Assembly (NCBI RefSeq): GCF_963675165.1
Contig: NC_087378.1
Location: 2,763,525-2,827,524 of the forward strand
Reading direction: 5' to 3'
DNA length: 64,000 nt
DNA from: Halichondria panicea
Lineage: Eukaryota; Porifera; Demospongiae; Suberitida; Halichondriidae
Below, piece after piece: positions 11,992-24,100 of this stretch (positions within the stretch are counted from its first letter, which is position 1; every line of letters starts with the position of its first letter). The notes beneath the pieces were generated by a model. It did not search any database. It saw nothing but the letters and a program-made list of their open reading frames with translations, and was not told the DNA's origin. The translations under genes and the position numbers were made by a program.

Positions 11992-14621
11992 TATGTGGAG
12001 ATATATGTTATCAATTGTTTTCCTGATAGCTTTAGTAGCTGCGTACATGCTATTTTTACTAACCTGTTTTGTTTGGAGTCATTGATATTACTTACATGTA
12101 TGTCTCTCTGCCCACACTCCAGGTCCCACCATAGTGCCAAGTTGTGACAGGTGTGCCATTGTGTTCCACCGAGCTGGTGCTGTTGAGATTGGAGGTGGAA
12201 ATTGACTCGTATCCTATCATGTGTGGGGTAATGTATGTATTTGTGGCAGCATTAATGCTTGTATCTGTAATTAGCTCCTGGGCACATCTTGTAGTTTTTC
12301 TTGACAAAACCTCCCCTAGACACAGGATGAAAACAAGTGCTGTTGCTGTAACAACTAAGGGCAGAAAACGAGTAGCAAAAGAACAATCTACAACCACAGT
12401 CCCTGCTAAGAGACGTCGTAAATATAGATCGTTTTTTTCGAACCATAATTATATCCTGTATTCCCACCCACATAGCTATCGTTTATCTTATTTATCACTG
12501 TACGTATCATCAGGAATGAACTCCTGACATTGTTGTTTTCTTTCATTAGGCCATAACAAATTGCTTCTCATCAGAATTTAACCAGAAATCGCGCAACAAA
12601 AACAAACACAGGCTGAAAGGTACCTTTAAACGGAAATGATCATCATGTGATGCAATTCGAAGGTTGTAAATAATGAAATGAAGGTAGCACATGACCTCAC
12701 TAACTTGCCTCTGCAATATATAACACAAGAATTAATGAAAATAGATGTAGAGCTCTAGAGCTACAGTTTAATTCGTGGATTTGCAAAATAATGTTCTCAC
12801 CTTTTCAGAAGAGCACGTTTGCTTACGGAGTGTCAATTGGTTGATCGTTACCCATTCTTTGAGTTTGCAAATGCAGCAAAATTAATAATGCAAAAAATAT
12901 TTTGAGCATTTTTTTCAATAAATTCGCTGTATCAAAGGTAGAATGATGCATTACAATTTCTACGTAATAAAACATAATTATGTGTACATAACTGTAACTA
13001 TATAATTTGTGTATTTACTGAACTAGAAATTGTTACTAGGAAAGAACTGTTCTCATTAATAAAATGGGGTCTTAGGGTCAACATTGTGCAAACTTCAGGT
13101 CAAAATACTTCGATACGGTGCGAAGGCAATACGCGACTCGTACTCTGGATCAACACAACTCAGGTGAAAACTTCGATGATAAAGTAACATTGTATTCAGC
13201 ACCACTATTCTCAAGGGGCTGGAGTCGAGGATAGTATCACTAGCACTGTTGTGCAATTTCTAAGCTTTATTAAATACTGAAGGTTAACCTGGAGGGAAGG
13301 ATTGGCAACGGAAGTGGTTCACGTGATCATTTTACATGTGTTTCTGCAGTTTTGTAATGAAACCATTCGTGACTCGCCTGTTTTCCTGCCAGAATGCCCG
13401 CGAAAAGCAGAAAAAGTCTGTTGTGGTCTTCCTTTAGTGCCTCATGACCTCTCATGGTGTTACACTGATGTTGTGCTTTATTTAGAGTTAGATTATCTTG
13501 CCAGTTTGTAAAACTAAAGAAACAAAGACTTTTTACTACAGAAAAACTACAATTTTAAGAAACAGTACTCATTCATATTACTATTCTTCAAGTTTTCCTG
13601 GTTGTATGTATGTAGGTTGATCTACTGAAAGGCAAAAATCGCCTATTCATACCATTTAGAATGTGTTGTAGTGTTGAGTATGGCTTATTTCATCTGACGT
13701 TTTATGCTCCCTTTTTAAGAAACACACATGCTTTTAAAATTATACTGACTTCATGAGAGTGTTTATCAATGTCAGGTCCATCAACTGGCACAGGTTTTGT
13801 GCTTTAAATTTTTGTCAGTTGCAGAAAATATGACTGGAGGTGTAAGGCCTGATTATCGGCTTATATAGTAAGAAACAGAACTGGGATAGAAAGCTCCAGG
13901 TCAGTGCCACAGTGTTTTACTAACTCATTCATATGCCCCCCCCCCCCTCCCCACATACACAGTCATACTATTAGATCTTCATCGTACTATCAGTATGCTG
14001 GAAGAAATTTATGAAGCTGAAGAAGGAAGAGTTGATTGACTATTTTGGGCTACATATTAAAAAACGAAATGAAAGACTTTGTTACATGCAAAAGACGTAT
14101 AGCACCAGCTCTACCTCATGCAGTAGCAGCAGTAGCAGTTCATTATGCAGCTTATTATGGCAGTTTAACTTTATAATTTATGACTTGTGAAATGTTGATA
14201 ATTTATTAAAATTTGGTATTAATAAAATGTCGTACAGAACATGTTACAGAGAATATTGATAATGGCTACAGTACTATCAGTCTATCTATGTTATCTAGTT
14301 CTTGTGCATACAAGCCCAGAGCTTGTATCAAATGTGAGAATGGACATGAACACAAGCAGTATTGTCTAAGTATTAAAGTGTTGTTTCTGAGCTTCTCTCT
14401 TTCTTGTTGACTTTGAGAATCCCTCTCAGTATTTAACATGAGGCAGATTCTTGGGATGTCAACTTGCATCTGTCATCAACGACTTCTTTCAGAGTTAATA
14501 ATGACTTGTTCTCTCTGTTATTTTTATTGCCATAGTTTGGAGGCAACAAAAGTAGAGGCAAAGTGATGCATTCCAATGACGTAGCGTGTCACGGATAGCT
14601 TCAAATTTTCTACCGTTGCCA
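11992..14621. other. Gene-poor stretch before the transposon nest
   Basis: No supported gene. Short open frames here have neither recognisable domains nor matching splice partners. A basic segment at about 12355-12420 (TTKGRKRVAKEQ..PAKRRRK) may be a leftover of the MDC1-like gene. There is a C-run at 13936-13952 and a small AGCAGT repeat near 14119. AT-rich and otherwise featureless by eye. Confidence 0.4.
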
Positions 14622-14627
14622 ATCCTT

Positions 14628-14900
14628 TATGGAGCGCCAAAGTGGACAAAAATATCGACGATTGATAGGCCAAGATCGTGAGTACATAAATCGATCCAAA
14701 AGTGGGCGCGGTCATACATTTTTGATGATCGAAAAATATTGACGATGGATAGGCCAAGATCGTTAGTACATAATCGATCCAAAAGTGGGCGCGGTCATAC
14801 ATTTTTGATGATCGAAAAATATCGACGATGGATAGGCCAAGATCGTTAGTACATAATAATCGATCCAAAAGTGGGCGCGGCCATACATTTTTGATTATAA
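14628..14900. repeat. Left inverted end of the 13.5-kb element, ~82-bp subrepeats
   Basis: After the terminal TATGGAGCGCC, about three copies of an ~82-bp unit follow. Each contains GATAGGCCAAGATCG, ATCGATCCAAAAGTGGGCGC and CATACATTTTTGATGATCG. The units differ by a few bases and small indels. Confidence 0.85.
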
Positions 14901-15110
14901 TTTATATCACACGGTTGAGTCTAGTCAATCACAATAAGTCGACAGTAGTAGTGACTAGACTAGGCTTAGCCTCGAGACCAGGTGTTTTAATCTGCCTGGA
15001 TTCTAGGCTAGACTAGATCTAGGCGCTAGGCTAGGGCTGCGGTGGCGCTGGGGTGATTATTACTGGCGCATGCGTGTTAGCAAATGACCACGTGTTGTGT
15101 AGCAAGTAAT

Positions 15111-18100
15111 ATGGAGGACAAGGTCAAGCAACAGGCATTAATAAGAGAACGGTTAGCCAGGCAATTTAACCCTTTCGCAACGCTGAGTCAGCACTATCGA
15201 TGGCTCAACGCTGAGTCAGCACCACTCAACACTGTAGTCCAGAGGCTAATGGGATCTCTCAGATCTACTATTGTGCTGGACTTCTCTTAAATTGTGAGGT
15301 ACCATTGCAATAATGTATCAGTGTGTGTCTGTCACTATTGTGTAAATAGTAGTAATAATTATATACAGTCATGTAAACAAGTTTTACACAATAAGATTAT
15401 TCACTTTGAGTTTCACAAAACTGGCACACAAAACAGTCCATGTCCATAGTAGATGTATGACTCAGTGATGGATGTGCACATAATTGATGCAGCCATGCAT
15501 CACAACGAGAGCATTGTACCCAATTGATATCGTTTGTGTTAGTTTTGTCTTCTTTTTTAAAACAAGCTGCACAAAATAATGGCTCTTGTTTTAGAAGTTG
15601 AGTGGTGAGAGAAGAAATTTGCTCAATGGTTGGCTTAGCTAACCCAGTTTCTGTTTTTCTTTTTTTTTTCGTTGAAAAAAATCTCAGCTGTGATTGTTGG
15701 TTGCTATTAGGTGCAATGACTCTCTTTCTGGTCAGATTTAACGCTTTGGTATTGCTTTCCATTTGGTTTACAGCATGAAGCATTGTCGATGCTGCATTTA
15801 CTAGCTTGAGCGCAGCATGAAGGGCTGGCTTCATTGTGTGAGATTTGGGTACTGCTGTGATGAATCTCTTGTAACTTAGCTTGCAGCTTTTGACGTATTT
15901 TGTCAGTCTCTGATGTAATTGGCTGCTTTACCAGTGTAGAGAAGTACATTTCATCAATGTCATCTTTTTCCATAGGGACAATCTTGCCGGAGTGGTTCCC
16001 AGTGTCTCCTAAGCAGATCATGTGTACATGTTTACACACAGTGCAATGGATAGTGGCATCTAGACAGGTACACGTGTACATGTGAAAGCAGGTATTGCAG
16101 GTTGAGCAACGTAAAGGGCATTCACATTGGCTTAGAACTTTAGTTACTATATACTGCGTGTCTTGTGAGCTCTGTGAGGGTACTTTCCATTGGTTAATGC
16201 TTAGTTGCGTCTCCTTAAATCCACTTGCTTGCATTTGAATTGCTTTTTTATGCCTTTTGTTTATTTCACAGATCCTATGTGACTGTTTCCCTTTCTCCAA
16301 CTTTCTGAACCGCTCGAATATCTTGTCTCTGGCTAGTTTAAGGAGGGTTGTAACCAGGTAATCAATCCGTCTATTTTGCTTGTGCTGAAGGTAAACAACT
16401 TTCAGAGTTCGATGAAAAGTCTCTAAGTGCATGTTGGTGTTCACTGTGGTGTGACACCTGTATGCATAAGCCCATTGATCTAAGCGAGTTGTATAGTGCA
16501 TCTGAAAGTAAGAGAAGAACTTCTTTTGTTTTTGACTAACTTCTGTAATGAAGTGTTGGAGGCATAAACGAAATTTTGATTTATCTAGCTCTGTAAGGAG
16601 TAAACGGAGCTGATGGTAAATTTCTATTTGATCACTCCTATTGGGTACATACTCTTGGAGTGCATGACGCCAAGCTCTGTCTATATGCCATGTACAGAGT
16701 AGCTTTTTGGTTTGGTTGTCTCCAAATACAGCTCTCCATGCAGTAAAGAACTGTTCTGCGTCGTCGGACATAAACCATTGAGGAGAGATGTCCCCTGTTT
16801 TCTCTTTAACAGCCTTGAAAAATTCCACAAGAATCAAAGAGTCTTGCCGGTTTGAAATCATCCATGCAACAGGTACTCCTTCATTGTACTCGTCCAGGAC
16901 GAGTAAGGTTAACAAATTAAAGTCGTACATGTTTGTACCATGAGTAGTGTCGATACACATAGTTAAAGAACCAAACTGCCTCATCATGTCCCTTTGAAAT
17001 TCAGTTTGAATTCCTATAATAAAATCGTTATCACTAACATTGTCTATTTTATGACCTTGCTTTAGTCCTTGTTGCTTGAAGATTATTACTGGGTTGTGGG
17101 TTAGTGTTGACATTTCTAGTACCCATGCTGTTAAGCTAGTTAAGTCGTTGGCATGTCTCATAATGCCCTCAATGTTGTATTGATTCTTAATGTTATGCAG
17201 GTCTTGCTTCGTGACTAAGTGCTCTCTGTGTAGCTTACCAGGTACTGAGTCATAGATGTCGTCAAGAATGCGCTCTATTGGGGTACCCTGGTATAGTTTA
17301 CCAGCCATCTCCATTCGCTTGGAAGTAGGTAAGCGTAAATGAGCAAGTTGGGTACTGTGGTCGTAATGAGTTGAACAATATTTTAATACCACTTTATTGG
17401 TTAATAGGTTTATCTCCGCTCTCATATGAGCAGTACATTGTTCACCAATTTTGCTCGTACCTTGAGTCTTGGTTTGCCTTACACCTTTACTCATACATGT
17501 GTACACTCCTGCCCGATTGCAATAGTAGTAATATACCTGAGTGGTTTGATATGTCTTTGGAGCACAATGCTGAATAAAGGAAGATTTGTTGGCTAATTCT
17601 TCTGCCTCCTTCCATTCCAGAAATTCATCAAAAGTATGAAAATTGGCTTCGTTCACTTCCATGTTCATATTGTGGCTCAATTGTAAATGAGCTATAAGAT
17701 CAGCGATTGTCTTCAATCTACACGAAGAACATGTAAGTATAGAATAATGTAAGTAGAATACGTTTTATTATATGTTTTATTCATACCTGAATGAACATTT
17801 ACTGCACGTTATTGTGCCTCCACTGAGCTGAGCTCCTTGATGGCACCTATGAATGTGCTTAGAAACACTTGGTCTGTGGGCATAACTGTTCGGGCAATGT
17901 GGGCATAGGAAACTAGATTTTTTGTTTCTGCCATTTGAGCTCACTGTGGTCTTCGTACGTATACACATTTTACTGACATTTGCTCTACTTGTTAGGTCTG
18001 CTAGTGGCCGTTTCTTGAGTGTGGCCAATGAGTTGCTCGACAATACTGGAGCCAAAGACAATTGCCGGTGAGACGATTGTGATGTATGTGAGGTAGTCGT

Positions 18101-21100
18101 TGGTTTTGCCTGGTGAGTAGTATTATCCCCTTTAAGAATTTTGGCACAGTGAGAGACTGGTTTCGATGTTTGGATAGATGTAGAACTCGTAGATGGTAAC
18201 ACACTTACTCTAGGTTCATATGGTGATGCAACCTTACTATCCATGACCTGTTTTTGTTTTGTTGGGGAGGTATCTACCTTTTGAAAAGACGCGTCTGTGG
18301 TAATTATCCGACAGTGGAGTCTCTTAGCTCTATTTGGCTCTAGGTACACAGGCTGGTATTTAAATTCAGGGGGTACATCACTCCTAAGAAGTGCATTCCG
18401 TGCGTTCATAGAGCTGTGCAGATTGTCAACGCATTATTATCACACCAACCATAATTTATATTTTCCTTACAGTAGCTTAAAATTGAGGATTTCTTCTGCC
18501 ATGATCTTTCTAAATATGCACATTTGTTCCTTTTGTATAAGGAAATTATATTGATTAGTATTGTGCACTTATTGAGATATGTACCTCTTGAAAATCCCAT
18601 GGCATTCCCATTGTTCGGTATAAGGCAAACTATAAAATGAATATTATGTGTTACTGAGTTCATATAATTATTATAATACTAGCTGACATTGTGAATGCAT
18701 TGTACGTACAGTGCGTGATGAGCATACCTGTGATGCAAAAACTCCACAATCATATCCGTTTGTTTGCTCAGGCTGATCCTATAATACATGATTGTAGGTA
18801 TTTCAGTGTGTAAGTCGTACTTTACAAAACCTTACAGTTTTATGAACATACTGCCAGTTCTCCCAATCTGGTATAGGAAGGTTTTGATCCTTATTCCTCT
18901 CTTCAAGAAAGGACCTTTTGACAAGACAACATTATGTATTCACGTACCTAGCACGGCGTAATTATGTACCGTATTGTTTGCCAGTATTTTTCCTTATTTG
19001 CTTTGTATGAATCATAGTATTCCACAAGCTTTGCCTTGATGTCAATAACCTAATACAAAAATATATTTCCACGGTTTTTTACCTCTTGTAATTTACACGT
19101 TTTATAATGATATTTTAGTACCAGTAAGGTCCAATGAATTCCCACATCGTTAATGACACATAAGAGGAGGTCCTTCTCCATTAGGTTTTCCTGTTGCAGT
19201 TGCATAATGTATAACACACCGATAGTTTTGGGCTCAGTATTACCTTTCTGTACCACCTCCTAACCCCCGAATAACCCGTTAAGCATAGCTTTGAGAAGAA
19301 CTGTGATCCCAAGATAAAAACAGACTTTCCTATCTGTGAAAATTACAGTTGTAAGGATTTATCAATGCATGCATGGTCTTACAAACCTTTTGGGCTTCAC
19401 TGGCTATAAGATTACCATACTCTGTCATAACCTACATGTATACAAGAATTAGTTTAATCGTTCTGACAAAATTATGATTGCGTGGACTCACAATATCTGT
19501 CAGATATGCGTTTGTGAATAAGCAACTAGCCTGACTGAGAGTCACAGGCATGGTCTGTAGTCCCTGTTCTGGACGTGATAATTCTAAGTTTTAATTGTGT
19601 TACTAAATTTATGTGTGTATATATACCTTCCAACTGATAGAAGAGCATGAAGGGGTCTTGTTGTAGAACAGTTACTGTGCTAACAACTTCCACCTGTATG
19701 GTAACAGCTTTATCATAATTGTCATTGTGTCAGCGTTGATCTTCACATCACTGTGGATGAGCTAATGCTTACCTTTGAATCATCAATGTGGAACCACTGT
19801 GTGGGGTCCTCATGGGAACAAACAAATGATGTGTAGTGGTTCACACCAAATCCAATTTCTAAGTATCTTATAGCAGCCACAAGTTTGTATCTAGCTGTCT
19901 TTTTCTCTCCACAAACTGTGAGTAGTGTACTCTATGGTTTATAGGAAATCCATTGGTGGTTTAATCATAAAGTGTAAATTGCTTGCTTACTTGAATCTGA
20001 ACTTGTGGTGATCCATCACTGCACAAATTAATGTATATGTTTTAATTGACATAATCTTTTTTGCGGTACATATCACTTACTTGCTTCGGGTCTTTGAGAC
20101 ATGTACAGCTAGTAATCTAGGAAAGTCAATTATGCGTGCTTCTTTTATTTTCTTGCCGTTCTTACATCTATTGAAATAAAAATACATGATCCCTATTAAG
20201 TAAGTGTTTACACATGTTGTTAGTGTAGTTATCAATGTCTATGATTAGATTATTGAGCCTGCTGCCTGTGTGTCATCATTACTCAATACTCATTACTCAA
20301 TGCACAGCTGTACACATGTACCTTGAGCAAAAGCGATCTACTTCCACTTTCGAAGATGTAAAATCAGTTATGAGATCCTGGCTATGGGCTTTTCTGGGAC
20401 CCTTTTAATAGACAAAATGAGTATGTTGTATATAATTATGACGGTCTAATTACATGTATGTGTAGCTCAATGCACAGCTGTGGGTTTGTTTGGGAACATA
20501 CGTCGCCACATTGGGGGCAGGTTACTGTATGGAGAAACCAAAGAGTCAGTCATTATGTAGTAATTGTACGAATAAAATGTGTACCAGAATCTTTTTCCAT
20601 AAAAAAGTAACACTCCTTGAGCACCTTCTCTGATCTAAAAAAAACTTGTAATAATTAGCGGGCACTGTATAACACCTAAATCTTATTACCTTTGTGATGT
20701 GCTGCACAAACTGTTGATTAAAAACACAAAAAAAGCATGTGCATCGTCAGGACGTCCAGCAACAAAGCAAATATTAATGTCTGCATAAAAATATGGTGTC
20801 ACCACCTACATGTTATTCTGTATAATACCTTGTAGATAGGATGGTAACATGTCCATTTCAATGAATGTCTTTTTTGCTTCCCTTTCGTATAGGTACACAT
20901 CGTCAAGGTATCTCAGAAGCTCTACTGTGCACGTCTTGCCTGTATGTATGGATTCGTTGCTACGGCAGGACATTCATAGTTATAATTAATTATACGGACT
21001 ATATACACAAGACTTAATAATGTCCTTATTTATTGTGTTACCTGAATTACACAGCGTGCACTCTTCTTCGTTATGATTCTCTGCAATATGCCTCATCCTA

Positions 21101-24100
21101 TTCATAAAATGCCCATGGTTAACTAAACACTGAAACACACTGCTTGCATAGCAGGTATTTCCAGCATTCCGGATTCCTTTGGGTCTGCTAAGGTTGGACA
21201 AGTAGATACCTCTACAAGAAGGAGAAGACTTAGAACTATCTCTAGAAGGAGAAGAAGAACTGGAAGTCTTTGCACCCTTGCCTACTTTGCCTAAGCTAAG
21301 ACTTAGTCTTTTAGCCATTTCAACACTATTTCACAATAGAATTTAGTGGTGCCATGCACATGCTGCGCTGTGTAATGTGCAGCAATGTCCAGCCCCACCC
21401 CCAATTTTCCTGCTGACTCAGCGTTGCAAAAGGGTTAAAATTGCCTGGCTAACCGTTCTCTTATTAACGGCTTGTGTCAAGCAGGCTATTAAGCTTCTCG
21501 CATCTATTGCTGAGAGCTCGGCTGAGAGCACTACACCCAGTACATCCACTTCATTGTCAACGCCTTCACAGCATGGTAAGTGTTAAGTGCAGCTAGCTAG
21601 CTTGAGTTTATGGAGTTCTCTGTAGATCTTTTGTACTCTGTACTATACTAAGCTATAAGTACGTACGTGCTAACATGGTGCTAATTATAAGGCACATCTT
21701 TATTGAGCTAGAGTGATGTGTGATTGTGTGAAAATAAGTATCACATTAATACCATATAAGCGTTTTTTAAAGCGCCCCTCTAAAGATGCGCCATGAAGCC
21801 TCCAAAGTAATTTTTGAAACTCCTAATGGAGCTCCACCACGTGTGAGTAATTATTTTTTGACGGTGCATTGGTAAATAGAGGTAAAATGAGCAAGCCAAT
21901 CACAGAATTCTTCCTTCCACATTTGGGCCACACAGTGCCTCTTTAACGTGTGCAACGTACGCACAGGCCTGTTGGAAGAACAAGAAAACTGCTGCAGGTG
22001 CCATGCACATGCACAGTCCATTTGCAAAGCTGTTTTTTTACCTCCAATTAGAAGGCGCTCTTCTAAAGACTCGAAACTAATTTTCCAACCTCATAATAGA
22101 GCCACCTTTACCAGCGTAATTATTTTAATGTGGCGCCTTAAAAAGAGCTTATACGGTATGGCCATTGGACAAATAAATTTTGGTATAATCAAGAGTAGAA
22201 TAAATTGAGAGTGGTGCTATATAATTAGTGCATACACAATCTTACTAATAATGATCCATTAGGTGTGAGGCATGGTGCCAGTGGGTCATGCAGCAGAGCC
22301 GTAGAAGCCCTTCGTTCCGTTAGGGAACGACTCCAAGAAGGAACGTCTTCCAGGGAACGACTCCAAGGGGGAACATCCGAGCAGAAGGCAAACTTTGCCC
22401 CATATGAGAGAAAGAGTTCAACGAAACACAAGAGTTGGACTGTGAAGTTAGTCTGTCTCAGCAGTACAGAAGCAAAAAAAGTACCCTGCAGTGTGTATGA
22501 CCGAAATGTGCTTGTCAGTGCTGGGTTAGGAGAAAAAAAGACAGTAATCCCAGACATAGAATGCTCTGCAAAGGACTTCAACGAAATCATAATCTCATCA
22601 TTCTCCAAGTTGAATGGGTGTGGAGGGTTCGAGCTGCTTCGATGTGTTCCAAATACTAAAGATCTGGAATTAATTTCACCAGTAATTGCAGCATCTCCCA
22701 AGGTACTAAAGAGCGTCATTGGCAATGGCCGGGTATTCATCCGACCCATTCAAAAAAGCTTAGATGTCAATCCTATAGCAGGAAACTCTAATGAGGTAAA
22801 ATACAGAACATGCACCTTCAGCTAGTGGCTACATGTATAATTATCTATCTCTAATAGCTAAAGGAGAAGTGTTTACACTGTGACATTAAAGTGCCAGTGG
22901 TTGACCTACGTGCTCACGTTAACATTTGCAAGTGGAAGAAGTCAAGGTACTTGCCATTAATCAATTATAATTATGTATATACTGTACAGTCTGAGCCGTG
23001 GACTCGAATCAGACAGTGATTCAGACGACTTTGAAGACCCTGTTCCACCAAGAAGGCCTCCTTTGAGGTTGATACTTTACAAAAATTAATGATGATTTAA
23101 CAATGTCATTAATTGCTTTACAGCTTGAAACGAGAACTTCATTGGGATAGTGATGACACTTCCCCCCCACCGAAGAAGCCAACATCAGAGCCCCTTATTT
23201 CAATTTCTTCTGAGTCTGACAATGATGTAAGTAGGAAGTGTATACATTTACTAGATTTTTGATGATATCTTTTACTACAGGTTGAACAAACCGAGCAAGA
23301 GATGATAGACCGTGCAATTTCTCTCTCTAAGAACAACAGGTAATTTACGCAAGTTGGTTGTAGTTGAGATTAAATGAATGCCTTATTCAGTTCTGAATCA
23401 ATTGCAACAATAGCAGACCTTCTGAAGTCTCTCTCCAAGTATGTGACAGTGAAGAAGTGACTGTAACTGTGAGACGGGAAAATGTTCTCGACGATGCTTT
23501 ACGCACCGTTAGGCGTGGTTCTTTTCCAATCGACCACACTATCATTGTAAGAAGGTACTTTACATTGGCCACTATAATTGATTGCATGTGTTACTGTAAT
23601 ATAGGTGGAGTTTCTTGGGGAGGCAGGTGAAGATGGGGGTGGTTTAAAACGGGAGTTTTGGTGTCTCCTGTTTAAGCAAGTGAAGTCATCTTTGTTTGAG
23701 GGGGTTGGAGATCGCCTGGTGCCAAGGCATGATGTTGTTGCACTGCAGGTTCACTATTCTTATGTATAGATTTGCCTCCATTATAATTATGCTATTCTAG
23801 AACAAGAAATTTGAACATGTTGGCAATTTGATTGCTATGGGGTTACTCCAAGGCAGCAGTGGTGTTCCATTCATTGCACCTCCGATATACGAGTACTTAT
23901 GTGGCGTGAGTGCAGAATCGGTGAATGTCAGTGTGGAGGATGTTCCGGCTTACGAAGTCAAGGAATATATCTCTCAGGTGAACACCTTATCATTATTAAA
24001 AAATAATGTATAACTGCATGATTTCTTTTTAAGATCGAGGCAGCTGAATGTAATGAAAGCCTTAGACAGGCTTGTCAGAGTGATATTGACACTGCACTTG

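Larger units (their letters stand above)
15131..21475. mobile_element. 6.3-kb Mutator-like element carrying USP-Ulp1 and transposase genes
   Basis: Inverted ends of about 64 bp (15131-15193 and 21411-21475) share AATAAGAGAACGGTTAGCCA and CAACGCTGAGTCAGCA with few differences. An 8-bp direct repeat, GTCAAGCA, borders them. Both internal genes are on the minus strand, the protease gene first. The transposase has the D-D-E and C-X2-H signature of MULE proteins. Both genes appear to have open reading frames when spliced, so the element looks young and possibly autonomous. It sits inside coding exon 1 of the HECT gene. Confidence 0.88.

Noticed and set aside
13302-13511. Open frame with hydrophobic start (MATEVVHVIILHVFLQF)
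   Set aside because: No homology recognised, no splice partners, and its surroundings are repeat-like; likely chance.
22225-22749. 174-codon minus-strand frame
   Set aside because: It is the antisense of HECT exon 2, which has matched splice sites and family similarity on the plus strand.
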